NCBI GenBank assembly: GCA_936450465.1
Contig: OW388302.1
Location: 57,414,459-57,478,458 of the forward strand
Direction: 5' to 3'
DNA from: Gibbula magus
Taxonomy: Eukaryota; Mollusca; Gastropoda; Trochida; Trochidae
Length of the DNA stretch: 64,000 bases
Below, piece after piece: positions 39,601-46,095 of the stretch; within the stretch, counting starts at the first letter, position 1, and every line of letters starts with the position of its first letter. The position numbers and the translations under genes are program-made. Below the pieces are notes generated by a model. The model saw only the letters and a program-made list of their open reading frames with translations. It did no database searches and had not been told where the DNA came from.

Positions 39601-42040
39601 TTACGAAATTACTGCCGCACAAAAACGAGAAATTTGTAGATTTAAGCAGGAAAATGTAAAGGCCAGTTTTGAATTCATTAGCAAACATTTTGGACAGGAA
39701 TTTGGACATTCTATCGGCAAAAGCACTATTTCGGACATTTGGCGTAGTAAAGATAAATGGTTAAATATTTCTGAAGATTCTGCTTCACTAACCAGGGCAA
39801 GAAATGCCAAACATCAAAAACTAGAGGAAGCACTTTATGTTTGGACAAATGAAATGACCAGTAAAAATGCTGCGGTCAGTGATGATATTTTGTTACTAAA
39901 GGCAAAGGAATTTGGTGATAAAATGGAAATTAATGATTTTGGCTATTCTCGCGGTTGGCTTTTCCGCTTCAAATCTCGCCATGCTATGACAAAACAAGTT
40001 TACCAGGGTGAAGCAGCTAGCGCTGATAAGACAGCTGTAATTCGTGGTCGAGTGGATCTTAAGTCTGTTTTACAAGATTATGAACAAGAAGATATCTTCA
40101 ACATTGACGAGACAGGTTTGTTTTATAAACTTGGTCCAAATCACACCCTGGCAAGCAAGAAAGTGGCTGGTACGAAGAGATCAAAGGAAAGAATTACCGT
40201 CGCCTTATGCGCAAATGCAACGGGCTCCATCAAAATTAAGCCTTTTGTCATTGCCAAATCAAGACGCCCTAGATGTTTTGGAAGAGACTTTAATCCTGAG
40301 ATGTATGTCCGCTACCGATTCAATAAAAAGGCCTGGATGACTTCCGACATGTTCTGTGATTGGCTGAGATCATTTGACAGACAGATGCGATCACGTGGGC
40401 GTCATGTTATCTTGCTTTGTGACAATGCGGCGAGTCACAAGTGCGTTGACAAACTGACCAATGTGAAATTACATTTCCTCCCTCCAAACACAACTTCTCA
40501 TATCCAACCTATGGATGCTGGTATCATCAGAACTTTTAAGGCCCATTACAAGAAATCTCTCGTCAAACATTACATTCAGTGTGCTGAAGATGACCTACCA
40601 CAAGCTCTCAATCTGAGACAATCACTTTGCTTTGTCAAAACTGCCTGGGCCGCAGTTACAGCGTCTACAATACAGAACTGCTATCGTCATGTCGATATCA
40701 TCCCCACACCATCTGACACATCTGATGACGAAGATGACATGGCATTGTCGGAACTACGAACTCTACTTCAGCGCTTCCCGGAGGAAAATGTTGATGATTT
40801 CGTCGACGCTGAAATCAATGAAGAAACAAGCCCCTCTCTGTCATCCGATGAGATCGTTGCCATGGTCACTCACGAGAGCAATCCAGACGAGTCTGATGAT
40901 GAACCCGAAGCGACGCCTCCCCCCACTGCCTCTCAAATGAGAGCACACATGGACTCCATGATTACGTACTTTGAGTGTGTTGGTGACGAGAAGAATTTAG
41001 AAACTTTGATCACTATGCGTGGGTCGTTCAAGCCATTGAGTACGCAATCTGTAATCGGCAAATTCTTCAAACCTGAGTGAGTTAGTTCAATGTCTTTAAC
41101 ATGTACGTCTAGAATTTTGTGCAATGATTGTTTTATTAATATATGTATCCCAGTTGTTATGTGTATGAAATAAAACTCATTTGATATTCTAAATACGTTG
41201 TCTTCTGTATGTAGATTCAAAGGGGTAACTCCATCTTGTTTGGTTCATTTCAGCAGTCCGAACGTTTTTGATGAAAAACGGAAGTGTTCGGATTATCGAG
41301 GTCTGACTGTACCGCGTTTGACGCGCGTCAATTAGCCAAACGTAATTTTGGAAACTTATTTACAACAGACAAATAGACAACTTTGGGTTGATAATGTTTA
41401 ATAGGTCTTATAACTACTGTGTATGTAAATGGGACGTGTAGTTTCGGTTTCTGCACATTTATAACGATGCTGCTTGATATTATTTGGAAACTAGTAAATA
41501 TTACATATTAGGTGATTGGGGATGAATGTGCAAGTAGAGTGAAATTATTTGAACTGAAATCAGAACAGAACTTATGTTGGCACGTATTAAAATCCAATAA
41601 AATTTTATGAAACACAATGGCTGCATCTTTAAACAGGAATGACCCTGTGAGTTTCATTTCCAACATAAATACCATGATAGAACTCCCCCTTTAACCTCAG
41701 TGATATGTTCGACTGTGTTGTGTTATAATCAGATATTAATAACATATATGTGTAAACAGGAATGACCCAATGATCGAAGATACCTCGATGATATGGTCAA
41801 CTGTGTTGTGTTATAATAAGGTATTAATAACATATATATGTAAATAGGAAGATGATAGATGATACCTCAGTAACATGTACCAAAGATGTTGTATTATAGA
41901 CATGTATTAATGATTTATATGTGTATGTATAAACAGGTCAGCCGACCAAGTGGCAGAACATGTCTCTAGCGGGGATGGAAGGAGTCACTCAGGGACACGT
42001 CAGCAAAAACAGCGTCTCTGTCCTGGTAGACCACTTCTGA
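3929..42040 (+). CDS. TJP1: ZO / tight junction protein (TJP, polychaetoid family), whole spliced coding region, 31 exons
   Basis: A membrane-associated guanylate kinase (MAGUK) scaffold of cell-cell junctions. Exons: 3929-3970, 11645-11692, 12278-12596, 12880-12983, 13107-13257, 13549-13782, 14077-14239, 14530-14716, 14995-15097, 15298-15349, 15635-15805, 16081-16226, 16662-16673, 18469-18519, 18874-18969, 19427-19714, 20116-20213, 20754-20984, 21233-21296, 21622-21771, 21918-22063, 22410-22651, 23028-23201, 23648-24034, 30767-30994, 32776-32934, 33784-34140, 37312-37412, 38262-38372, 38730-38873, 41937-42040. The total is 4863 bases (1620 residues), every junction is GT-AG and every phase matches. 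Domains: PDZ1 about 22-112, PDZ2 124-204, PDZ3 366-449, SH3 460-525, GUK-like 590-750, disordered tail 756-1467, ZU5 1478-1620. In the family, PDZ1 binds claudins, PDZ2 dimerises, PDZ3 binds JAM, and the GUK domain is enzymatically dead. Here GUK also lacks a P-loop. ZU5 marks ZO-1/pyd rather than other MAGUKs. The least certain part is exon 1. Confidence 0.93.
3971..11644 (+). other. ZO intron 1
   Basis: This 7.7-kb intron is AT-rich and holds an ATTC microsatellite near 6655-6735 and a TATATAAAGG motif at about 8650, which could be a second promoter. Short open frames here show no family resemblance and I do not call them genes. Confidence 0.6.
6653..6738. repeat. ATTC microsatellite
   Basis: Interrupted runs of CATT/ATTC, some separated by AAAAA, lie inside intron 1. 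Confidence 0.8.
11645..11692 (+). CDS. TJP1: ZO exon 2 (entry to PDZ1)
   Basis: Sixteen codons between TTGCAG and AAG|GTCAGT, phase 0 to 0. The residues [12 protein letters not shown] match the ZO strand that opens PDZ1 (human IWEQHTVTLHR-like). Confidence 0.85.
11783..11866. repeat. Hairpin-forming inverted repeat in intron 2
   Basis: Two arms of about 24-27 bases starting GAGAATACACAACRTTTTGG face each other across a short loop. A related unpaired piece (CACAACG then TATGCTTATTCCTTCATCA) occurs at 13023-13060. It is probably the remnant of a mobile element. Confidence 0.6.
12278..12596 (+). CDS. TJP1: ZO exon 3 (PDZ1 core)
   Basis: Residues 31-136. It carries the carboxylate-binding loop GFGIAVSGG, then [18 protein letters not shown] and [18 protein letters not shown], closely matching PDZ1 of ZO proteins, which in vertebrates binds claudin tails. 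It ends one base into a codon at GAT G|GTGCGT, inside the first strand of PDZ2. Confidence 0.95.
12880..12983 (+). CDS. TJP1: ZO exon 4 (PDZ2, first part)
   Basis: Residues 137-171 ([19 protein letters not shown] and [17 protein letters not shown]). The Ser-Leu-Ala-Ala and EGDxxLK pattern is that of PDZ2 of ZO proteins, the domain-swapped dimerisation and connexin-binding module in vertebrates. Confidence 0.94.
13107..13257 (+). CDS. TJP1: ZO exon 5 (PDZ2, second part)
   Basis: Residues 172-221. [20 protein letters not shown] completes PDZ2. A basic linker rich in Lys, Arg and Gln follows. Phase 0 in, phase 1 out (GAA G|GTACGG). Confidence 0.94.
13549..13782 (+). CDS. TJP1: ZO exon 6 (PDZ2-PDZ3 linker)
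   Basis: Residues 222-299, beginning [20 protein letters not shown]. Linker sequence rich in Pro, Ser and acidic residues and likely disordered. Identification rests on phase and position. Confidence 0.88.
14077..14239 (+). CDS. TJP1: ZO exon 7 (linker)
   Basis: Residues 300-353. Charged and Ser-rich with [16 protein letters not shown], comparable to the Arg/Ser/Asp linker before PDZ3 in other ZO proteins. Acceptor TTAACAG, donor GAAGA|GTGAGT. Confidence 0.88.
14530..14716 (+). CDS. TJP1: ZO exon 8 (PDZ3, first part)
   Basis: Residues 354-416. [20 protein letters not shown] is the binding groove. [14 protein letters not shown] ends the exon at exactly the point where human ZO-1 reads EGLEEGDQILRV. 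PDZ3 is part of the PDZ3-SH3-GUK supramodule that binds JAM-type tails. Confidence 0.95.
14995..15097 (+). CDS. TJP1: ZO exon 9 (PDZ3, second part)
   Basis: Residues 417-450, [20 protein letters not shown] then [10 protein letters not shown]. Closes PDZ3 in the family pattern (TREEAVxFL). Phase 0 in, phase 1 out. Confidence 0.94.
15298..15349 (+). CDS. TJP1: ZO exon 10 (PDZ3-SH3 junction)
   Basis: Residues 451-467, [17 protein letters not shown], matching the GDSFYIRTHF lead-in to SH3 in human ZO-1. Donor AA|GTGAGT. Confidence 0.94.
15587..15622. repeat. TA-dinucleotide microsatellite in the 3' end of intron 10
   Basis: A near-perfect run of AT/TA repeats ends about 12-15 bases before the exon 11 acceptor and fills the usual branch-point region. 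Confidence 0.85.
15635..15805 (+). CDS. TJP1: ZO exon 11 (SH3)
   Basis: Residues 468-524. THFHYE starts the domain, [14 protein letters not shown] is the RT-loop region, and [12 protein letters not shown] then KGTIPNKNR matches the WLAIRIGKNHKE and GIIPNKNRA of human ZO-1. Confidence 0.95.
16081..16226 (+). CDS. TJP1: ZO exon 12 (SH3-GUK hinge)
   Basis: Residues 525-573, [18 protein letters not shown] then [20 protein letters not shown] and HWEEVIF. It corresponds to the basic U5/hinge region between SH3 and GUK, which regulates the supramodule. Donor TTCT|GTGAGT, phase 1. Confidence 0.9.
16662..16673 (+). CDS. TJP1: ZO exon 13, 12-base microexon
   Basis: CTGATGACAGGG lies between TTCTTGTTGTAG and GTGAGTA, both strong splice signals. 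Incoming and outgoing phase are both 1, so including it adds DDRA-type residues in the SH3-GUK hinge and skipping it keeps the frame. It is probably an alternative cassette. Vertebrate ZO hinge length also varies. Confidence 0.65.
16674..18468 (+). other. ZO intron 13
   Basis: A 1.8-kb intron with no array, transposon signature or recognisable reading frame. Confidence 0.6.
18469..18519 (+). CDS. TJP1: ZO exon 14 (start of GUK-like domain)
   Basis: Residues 578-594, [16 protein letters not shown], matching [11 protein letters not shown] of human ZO-1. Phase 1 in and out. Confidence 0.94.
18874..18969 (+). CDS. TJP1: ZO exon 15 (GUK-like)
   Basis: Residues 595-626, [20 protein letters not shown], matching GFLRPVTIFGPIADVAREK of human ZO-1. 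The nucleotide-binding P-loop of true guanylate kinases is absent, as in all ZO proteins, so this is a protein-binding fold. Confidence 0.95.
19427..19714 (+). CDS. TJP1: ZO exon 16 (GUK-like core)
   Basis: Residues 627-722. [40 protein letters not shown] and [19 protein letters not shown] follow the human GUK core closely ([20 protein letters not shown]). Confidence 0.96.
20116..20213 (+). CDS. TJP1: ZO exon 17 (end of GUK-like domain)
   Basis: Residues 723-755, [20 protein letters not shown] then VSEKK, matching DGWYGALKEAIQQQQNQLVWVSEGK of human ZO-1. Confidence 0.95.
20218..20516. repeat. Short tandem repeat in intron 17
   Basis: About a dozen irregular copies of TATCACATCCAGTCTCTAG, in 18-, 20- and 26-base spacings, begin directly after the exon 17 donor. 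Confidence 0.85.
20754..20984 (+). CDS. TJP1: ZO exon 18 (acidic region and start of tail)
   Basis: Residues 756-832. [20 protein letters not shown] corresponds to the acidic stretch and DDRLSYLSAPGSE that follow GUK in human ZO-1. Then a Pro/Ser-rich tail with RSSSDPS. Phase 0 in and out, and it opens directly after CTCCACAG. Confidence 0.92.
21233..21296 (+). CDS. TJP1: ZO exon 19 (tail)
   Basis: Residues 833-853, [20 protein letters not shown]. Disordered tail placed by phase and splice sites (TTTTCAG, AAA|GTGAGT). Confidence 0.82.
21622..21771 (+). CDS. TJP1: ZO exon 20 (tail)
   Basis: Residues 854-903, including [19 protein letters not shown] and a Tyr-rich stretch. Donor TCAG|GTATAC. 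Confidence 0.85.
21918..22063 (+). CDS. TJP1: ZO exon 21 (tail)
   Basis: Residues 904-952, [20 protein letters not shown] then a Gln-rich end ([11 protein letters not shown]). Low complexity; placed by phase. Confidence 0.85.
22410..22651 (+). CDS. TJP1: ZO exon 22 (tail), tandem acceptor
   Basis: Residues 953-1032, beginning [18 protein letters not shown] and ending ISDLTAKYR. The acceptor reads CAGCAG, so splicing at 22410 or 22413 adds or drops one Gln. Confidence 0.87.
23028..23201 (+). CDS. TJP1: ZO exon 23 (tail)
   Basis: Residues 1033-1090. A Gly-Gln repeat ([13 protein letters not shown]), a Lys run, [18 protein letters not shown] and the block [15 protein letters not shown]. The KxFLVKDRG part reads like a conserved tail motif, but I cannot verify that. 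Confidence 0.87.
23648..24034 (+). CDS. TJP1: ZO exon 24 (large tail exon)
   Basis: Residues 1091-1219. Pro/Gly-rich start, then [12 protein letters not shown], a helix-prone charged stretch ([20 protein letters not shown]) and [16 protein letters not shown] content rises sharply over the flanking introns. Donor CTAG|GTGAGC opens the 6.7-kb intron. Confidence 0.9.
24775..25415. repeat. 41-bp tandem array in intron 24
   Basis: About fifteen copies of a 41-base unit holding CAACAAACTTGCAACAAGAG and TACAATGTTACAAACATGTT. The period was read from ACTTGCAACAAG spaced 41 bases apart. 41 is not a multiple of three, so the open frames here have no meaning. Confidence 0.92.
25487..25662. repeat. 61-bp tandem triplication in intron 24
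   Basis: Three nearly identical copies holding CAAGTGACCACATCTCAGCC begin at 25491, 25552 and 25613. Confidence 0.95.
26722..26771. repeat. 10-bp tandem repeat
   Basis: GGGTTGTGGA is repeated almost perfectly about five times. Confidence 0.93.
27288..27975. repeat. 18/36-bp tandem array in intron 24
   Basis: Alternating 18-base units GTGACACTGCAATGAAAT, GTGACACCACACTTACAT and GTGACACTAGGTTGAAAT. As 18 is divisible by three, both strands show open frames of about 230 codons, which are by-products of the period. Confidence 0.95.
27965..29034. repeat. 33-bp tandem array with higher-order blocks
   Basis: About 32 copies of a 33-base unit holding CCACACCATGTTAGACCATA and CATATATGTG. A 31-base variant recurs near 28475, 28638 and 28834, giving blocks of 163 and 196 bases. 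It abuts the preceding 18-bp array and shares ATGTGACACCACAC with it. Confidence 0.95.
29350..30222. repeat. 45-bp tandem array in intron 24
   Basis: About nineteen copies of a 45-base unit holding AAGTGCTTGTCCCTCACAAA and GTTCACTACTTGAATCC. 45 is divisible by three, so a 15-residue periodic frame stays open for over 200 codons. I consider it non-coding. Confidence 0.95.
30767..30994 (+). CDS. TJP1: ZO exon 25 (tail)
   Basis: Residues 1220-1295. An acidic start ([12 protein letters not shown]), [11 protein letters not shown], then [20 protein letters not shown] and [18 protein letters not shown]. The acceptor CTTTCAG follows the repeat-filled intron, and the donor GG|GTAAAT is in phase 2. 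Reading through gives an immediate TAA. Confidence 0.9.
31005..31145. repeat. 26-bp tandem repeat in intron 25
   Basis: About five copies of GGCTGTTATATCACGCCGCG plus GTCTAA, starting ten bases after the exon 25 donor. Confidence 0.9.
31146..32775 (+). other. ZO intron 25, remainder
   Basis: AT-rich, with no recognisable gene or element beyond a short GGGGTTCCA repeat near 31559-31583. Confidence 0.6.
32776..32934 (+). CDS. TJP1: ZO exon 26 (tail)
   Basis: Residues 1296-1348, [18 protein letters not shown] then a Ser/Thr-rich stretch ending PTVEAFK. Acceptor ACCCCCAG, donor AA|GTGAGT. Confidence 0.88.
33784..34140 (+). CDS. TJP1: ZO exon 27 (proline-rich tail)
   Basis: Residues 1349-1467. 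A block of repeated P(2-6)SP and KPP motifs, likely an SH3-ligand-rich region, is followed by Lys-rich and then acidic Ser-rich sequence ending TPDTVIMG. The donor GG|GTAAGG would give an immediate TAA if retained. Confidence 0.9.
34860..35475. repeat. Dispersed repeat, copy 1 (intron 27)
   Basis: Diverged copy of the element at 44836. Shared landmarks in order are GAGAGYTGAAA, GATTTGGTGACCCT, CTTCTCAAGAAC and CTGATGAGCYACAGA. Confidence 0.5.
35530..37310. repeat. 18-bp array carrying copies of the exon 28 splice acceptor
   Basis: The base unit is GGTTGACTGTGTACCAAT. Interspersed are segments reading GACTGATNTTACAGAGAGGA and GTTTTGGATTCATGTGTGTA. These start near 35911, 36061, 36211, 36361, 36547, 36751, 36901 and 37049, mostly 150 bases apart, with older copies from 35570. 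The true exon 28 acceptor, GACTGATGTTACAG|AGGAGA, is the last member. Confidence 0.93.
37312..37412 (+). CDS. TJP1: ZO exon 28 (start of ZU5)
   Basis: Residues 1468-1501, [20 protein letters not shown] then GGVLESRET, matching human ZO-1 [22 protein letters not shown]. This opens the ZU5 domain, the hallmark of ZO-1 and polychaetoid. Donor ACAG|GTAGCC. Confidence 0.96.
37678..37962 (+). mobile_element. Full-length tRNA-derived SINE with target duplication
   Basis: The 259-bp body at 37691-37949 starts GGGGCGGGA, has a pol III A box (TAGCACAGTGG, 37700-37710) and a degenerate B box (GGATCAAGAGGTCC, 37728-37741), and ends in an ACTC tail. It is flanked by perfect copies of TTAAAGCCAATCA at 37678-37690 and 37950-37962. 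The tail matches the SINE fragment at 132-190. Such elements move by LINE-supplied reverse transcriptase. Confidence 0.93.
38262..38372 (+). CDS. TJP1: ZO exon 29 (ZU5)
   Basis: Residues 1502-1538, [20 protein letters not shown] then [17 protein letters not shown], nearly identical to the human ZO-1 ZU5 core ([21 protein letters not shown]). Confidence 0.97.
38730..38873 (+). CDS. TJP1: ZO exon 30 (ZU5)
   Basis: Residues 1539-1586, [20 protein letters not shown] and [18 protein letters not shown], matching human [28 protein letters not shown]. Donor TCAG|GTTGGT is weaker than the others but phase and homology fix it. Confidence 0.96.
39132..41309 (+). mobile_element. Tigger/pogo-type DNA transposon, complete
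   Basis: Inverted ends CAGTCAACTCGCGATAATCC at 39132 and, reversed, CAGTCAGACCTCGATAATCC ending at 41309. TA duplicates sit at 39130-39131 and 41310-41311, as expected for the Tc1/mariner superfamily. The 2178-bp element holds one transposase frame and an AATAAA at 41169-41174. It lies in ZO intron 30, in the same orientation as the gene. Confidence 0.95.
39572..41080 (+). CDS. Tigger (pogo-like) transposase, 502 residues
   Basis: Cut-and-paste transposase. The N-terminal CENP-B-like helix-turn-helix starts [21 protein letters not shown] second helix-turn-helix (HTH_Tnp_Tc5 type) covers about residues 85-150. The DDE_1 catalytic domain follows with Asp179 (NIDETGL), Asp284 (LLCDNAASH) and Asp315 (QPMDAGI), spacing DD30D. 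An acidic tail ends with a PIP box, QSVIGKFF (492-499), which in pogo transposases binds PCNA. There is no stop or frameshift. I start at ATG 39572 because its context CACGATGG is better and the KRK block follows; an in-frame ATG at 39551 would add seven residues. It is a selfish gene lying in ZO intron 30, unrelated to ZO function. Confidence 0.95.
   Translation: MASPAPKRKRYEITAAQKREICRFKQENVKASFEFISKHFGQEFGHSIGKSTISDIWRSKDKWLNISEDSASLTRARNAKHQKLEEALYVWTNEMTSKNAAVSDDILLLKAKEFGDKMEINDFGYSRGWLFRFKSRHAMTKQVYQGEAASADKTAVIRGRVDLKSVLQDYEQEDIFNIDETGLFYKLGPNHTLASKKVAGTKRSKERITVALCANATGSIKIKPFVIAKSRRPRCFGRDFNPEMYVRYRFNKKAWMTSDMFCDWLRSFDRQMRSRGRHVILLCDNAASHKCVDKLTNVKLHFLPPNTTSHIQPMDAGIIRTFKAHYKKSLVKHYIQCAEDDLPQALNLRQSLCFVKTAWAAVTASTIQNCYRHVDIIPTPSDTSDDEDDMALSELRTLLQRFPEENVDDFVDAEINEETSPSLSSDEIVAMVTHESNPDESDDEPEATPPPTASQMRAHMDSMITYFECVGDEKNLETLITMRGSFKPLSTQSVIGKFFKPE
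41937..42040 (+). CDS. TJP1: ZO exon 31 (ZU5 end and stop)
   Basis: Residues 1587-1620. [12 protein letters not shown], then [10 protein letters not shown] and TGA. Human ZO-1 ends SVLIDHF, so the terminus is fixed by homology. Confidence 0.97.
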
Positions 42041-42777
42041 TTGGCTGACATAGTCTTTTAGTGATAAAAGACTACGTGTGATTGGCTGACAGAGACTTTA
42101 GTGATATAAGACTACGTATGAATGGCTGGCAGCAACATCCAGTGATATTAGACTTGGTTCTGCTTCGTTGACAATCTAGCAAAGCTAATAGACAACTTCT
42201 GATTAGCTTAAAACGTGTCAATGATAGACAACTTCCGATTGGCTGTGAGATTAATTTGGTTGTGTCAGAACAAGAACATCATTGGTTGAGTGACTAACAG
42301 TACAGACAAACAGTCAAAGATGGAACACTAGTGCTGGGATGCAAACCCTGACAAATTATGCAAGAGAGTCACCCACTGATTACCAGCGTGTGTCATCAAG
42401 CCCTTGATTGGCCAAAAGTGCTCAAAAAGAAACTTGATTGGTTGAAATCAACAGTTCCCAGCATTCCGTAGTGCTATATATACTTTAGTGGTCGAACGTG
42501 TTAAATCTGTTCTGAGTACCAAGTACACACCAACTTGTAAACATTGATGAAGATGAAACTGTGCGTGGACAGTTCTTCACTGCAAGGACACTTAGTTTGC
42601 AGATTATCCTATTATTCCACTTTGTCATGATCATAACACAGAAGTTCTGAGCTCTGATTCAACTGCCTCCTGACAGAAAACTCAGGTCTCTAGAGTGTAA
42701 CATCACAATGTGCTGCAAAACTACCGGTACATTCTCCTGTGGAGCTGGCTTGATGCTTTACAAAATGAAGGTTGTGA

Positions 42778-43312
42778 AAAACAGTGAGCCAAGATGTATG
42801 TGTATCACTTTGTCTTTAAAACAGTGAGCTGACGTGTATGTGTATCACTTGTCTTTAAAACAGTGAGCCAAGATGTATGTGTATCACTTTGTCTTTAAAA
42901 CAGTGAGCTGACGTGTATGTGTATCACTTGTCTTTAAAACAGTGAGCCAAGATGTATGTGTATCACTTGTCTTTAAAACAGTGAGCCAAGATGTATGTGT
43001 ATCACTTGTCTTTAAAACAGTGAGCCAAGATGTATGTGTATCACTTGTCTTTAAAACAGTGAGCCAAGGTGTATGTGTATCACTTTGTCTTTAAAACAGT
43101 GAGCAAAGGTGTATGTGTATCACTTGTCTTTAAAACAGTGAGACAAGATGTATGTGTATCACTTTGTCTTTAAAACAGTGAGCAAAGGTGTATGTGTATC
43201 ACTTTGTCTTTAAAACAGTGAGCCAAGATGTATGTGTATCACTTGTCTTTGAAACAGTGAGCCAAGGTGTATGTGTATCACTTTGTCTTTAAAACAGTGA
43301 GCCAAGATGTAT
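42778..43312. repeat. 39/40-bp tandem array downstream of the ZO stop
   Basis: About thirteen copies of a unit holding AACAGTGAGCCAAGATGTAT and GTGTATCACTTGTCTTTAA. Units differ in length by one T (CTTTG versus CTTG). Probably within the 3' UTR. Confidence 0.93.
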
Positions 43313-44439
43313 ATGTAGTATCTTTTAGAACTTTTCTCCAGTCTCTACAATGGATGCTTTACAAGATGCAGGTTGTGATGTTAGTTTGTACTTGTGGTGT
43401 GTTGAAACTGTAGTTCCTGCTGTCACTGAGAACATCAATGCATTGTGGGAAGCATGCATTGGCCGTGACAGAAGCTGAGACATTTTCCTTCATGGTTTTA
43501 AGGACGATAAGCTCACCTAAGTGTGGCCACTAACTGCTAACTAACTTACTAAGAAACCAGCTACTTACAGTCGAGAGTTGGCTATTGGTTGACAGTTGAG
43601 TAGTTTCTATCACTGAACAGAAGATCGAGAACTGTGTGGTTAGACCAGGATAACAGTCTTTATTCATAACAACAGGTCACACGAGGCGGTCAATGGGAAG
43701 GAGGCGGTCATTGGTCAGTGGGGAGGACTGACCAGTATTCATCAAAAGTCAGCATCAAGTGTTACAATTTTATACTCTTCTGATTCTGCTCAAGGCCTAA
43801 GACAAATATTTCTTCAGACATAAATTTTTTATTGTTCAATGGTAAGATATGTTCATTTTCATTGCACTCAGTCCACCTAGCTGTTTAAATGGGTACCTGG
43901 ACATGGAAAGTACAAACCTATATGGTTGCGATAAGTGCATAGTAGCGGCACTGAATGTACAAATCCTTCAGGGTAATAATTGCAGCGCCTTGAGCCTGTT
44001 TGTCAGGGTGGATTGTTGTTATTAACTGGAGCTTCAAGGGTAGCTGCAATGTTAGTCTTTTCAACATATCATAAAGATCACCTTACAGTACACCCATCAA
44101 TCCCTGTGCACTTCTAGTTAGCAGTTTACTGTCTATTGTAGCACCACAAGTAAGTTTACACACAGATAAACGGGTTTACATTTACCATATCACCAAAACA
44201 TCTGTCAAAGAGTTGTGACCATCCCATTTCAATTTGTCTATCCCTGTATATAATCTATGCAACTGATGTACATGTAGCATTGGACTAGTTTTTATTTGTC
44301 TTTCAGTCATCCACAATTAAATCGGTTGTGAGGTTTTTCAATCAAAAGATTAATGTTTAGAGTGCCCAGTTTACACCTCCATGCAAATCTAATGGTTTAT
44401 GTGTGTTCTTTTGTGATAACAGCTGTTGTACAGTTGTGA

Positions 44440-44572
44440 TCAACTGAGTTTCTATGTTGCACAGTGATCATCATCTGTGTTACTATGTTGCACAGTGTTT
44501 TTCATCTGTGTTGCTATGTTGCACAGTGTTTTTCAACTGTGTTACTATGTTGCACAATGATTTTCATCTGTT
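44440..44572. repeat. Short tandem repeat
   Basis: Four imperfect copies of CTATGTTGCACAGTGTTTTT followed by CATCTGTGT. Confidence 0.8.
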
Positions 44573-44835
44573 TTGAAAAGTGGTTTTAGAAAATGCACAT
44601 AAAGTTGCTTATTTATGATCAAATCAGAAGGCTTTCTGCTGTTTCAAATCAAACAATACACCAATGACCAAGTTATCCATTTGTTTCTGATTTCAATAAT
44701 GAGAGTAAAAGTGTTTGCATGTATGTTTCAGTGACTCAAACTGTAGAACATGTTTGTGGATACATTCAAGCAAACTAGGTGGTCAATATGTGATGTGATG
44801 GTTGTGGCAGTATTATTATTGTTGTTGTTTTGTTT

Positions 44836-45290
44836 TTAGCTCATCAGACCTGAAAGGTCTGATGGACTTATGGCATAGGGTACGGTGTACGACTGTCTGT
44901 CCATCGTCCGTCTGTCCATCCATCCGTAAACCTTTTGACTTCTTTTCCAGAACCAGTGACTCTAGAGAGCTGAAATTTTATGTACAGATTCATTGGTCAA
45001 TGTGGATTCTAAATTGTTGATTTGGTGACCCTGTTACCCCAAATGTGGGTCACAAGGGTCATGAACTAAACAAATATTTTCAACTTCTTCTCAAGAACAA
45101 CAAGGCCCTTAAAATTTGTGTACAGACTCCTAAGACAATGCTATCTTAAACTGTACGTTAGGTGTCCCCGTAGCCGCAAATATGGGTCAAAGTGGTCATG
45201 ACCAAAAAATTTCCTTTCATCTTCTTCACCTTCAAACTTACATTTTGAAACTTGTTATTGTTTAAAGCCTGATGAGCCACAGAGCTAATG
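44836..45290. repeat. Dispersed repeat, copy 2, with inverted ends
   Basis: Starts AGCTCATCAGACCTGAAAGG and has near its far end CCTGATGAGCCACAGAGCT, the inverse of the start. The interior has GTCTGTCC/CATCCGTCC runs and GATTTGGTGACCCTGTTACC. A related copy is at 34860-35475, and a stub CAGGCCTGATGAGCT lies near 61212. Likely a non-autonomous DNA transposon family. Confidence 0.55.
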
Positions 45291-46089
45291 ACTCTATTTT
45301 TTTTATCACATTTGAATATATTCCCAGGCTTTTGATTGGTTGTAACAGTGCTTTTACTCCATGTTGCCATACGGTTTGTGAAACAGGATTTCTTGCATCA
45401 CAGTTATTAATGGTAGTCATCCTCATCTCATCATGTAGAAATATTTCTCTCTCATTTTCTTACTCTCCTGCAACATGCTTTTGTAAATGTATTTCTGAGA
45501 AGAATCCTGCATATTCCTATACCTACCATTCCAATATACTGCTATTCCTGAAGAATCAAATCTATTCTATTTTGGACATTCATCCAAAGAACTGAATCTT
45601 GGTTTTACTTATTTTTAATTATTCGCATGACCAGTTATTCCAAACACATCATCTGTTTATCAAACGATCAAGCTTGTTTTACTTGTATTTTGAGACCAAT
45701 TTACCAAGAAGATTTTGCTCTGTTTATTAGCAAAAATTAAGCAATCAAAATCTTGGCCAGTTTTTATACCAACTTTTATAGCTGAGAAGCCTCTGGGAGC
45801 TCTTGTTACTTATATCTGAATCTCATGTTATCTATAGAACAATCAACTCCAAGAAGATCAAGAATGAACTTGCATCTTCAGTGGAAAGTGAAACATCTTA
45901 ACCACCCTTATTATTGCTGTGTGTCTAAATAGCATGTTTACAAGTCCGATGTCACTAGACTTATTGTTACATGATTTGTACAGTCTGTTACGTTTTGTAG
46001 AATACCAACGATTCATATCTTAATTAATGTCTTCAGATACATGCCATGATGTGTTCAGAGTTGTCTCCCTTGTGTAGTTTAGAACACCA

Positions 46090-46095
46090 AATAAA
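46090..46095 (+). terminator. Candidate ZO polyadenylation signal
   Basis: Canonical AATAAA, 4.05 kb after the ZO stop codon. Confidence 0.35.

Larger units (their letters stand above)
38954..41633. mobile_element. MITE-A copy 1, split by the Tigger insertion
   Basis: Terminal inverted repeats TTTAAAGGTACATCCATTGT (38954) and ACAATGGCTGCATCTTTAAA (ending 41633). The body aligns with the intact copy at 51625-52102 on both sides of the Tigger element (38954-39131 and 41310-41633). Without the insert it is about 500 bp. The TTAA-like ends suggest a non-autonomous DNA transposon; the family is unassigned. Confidence 0.85.
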
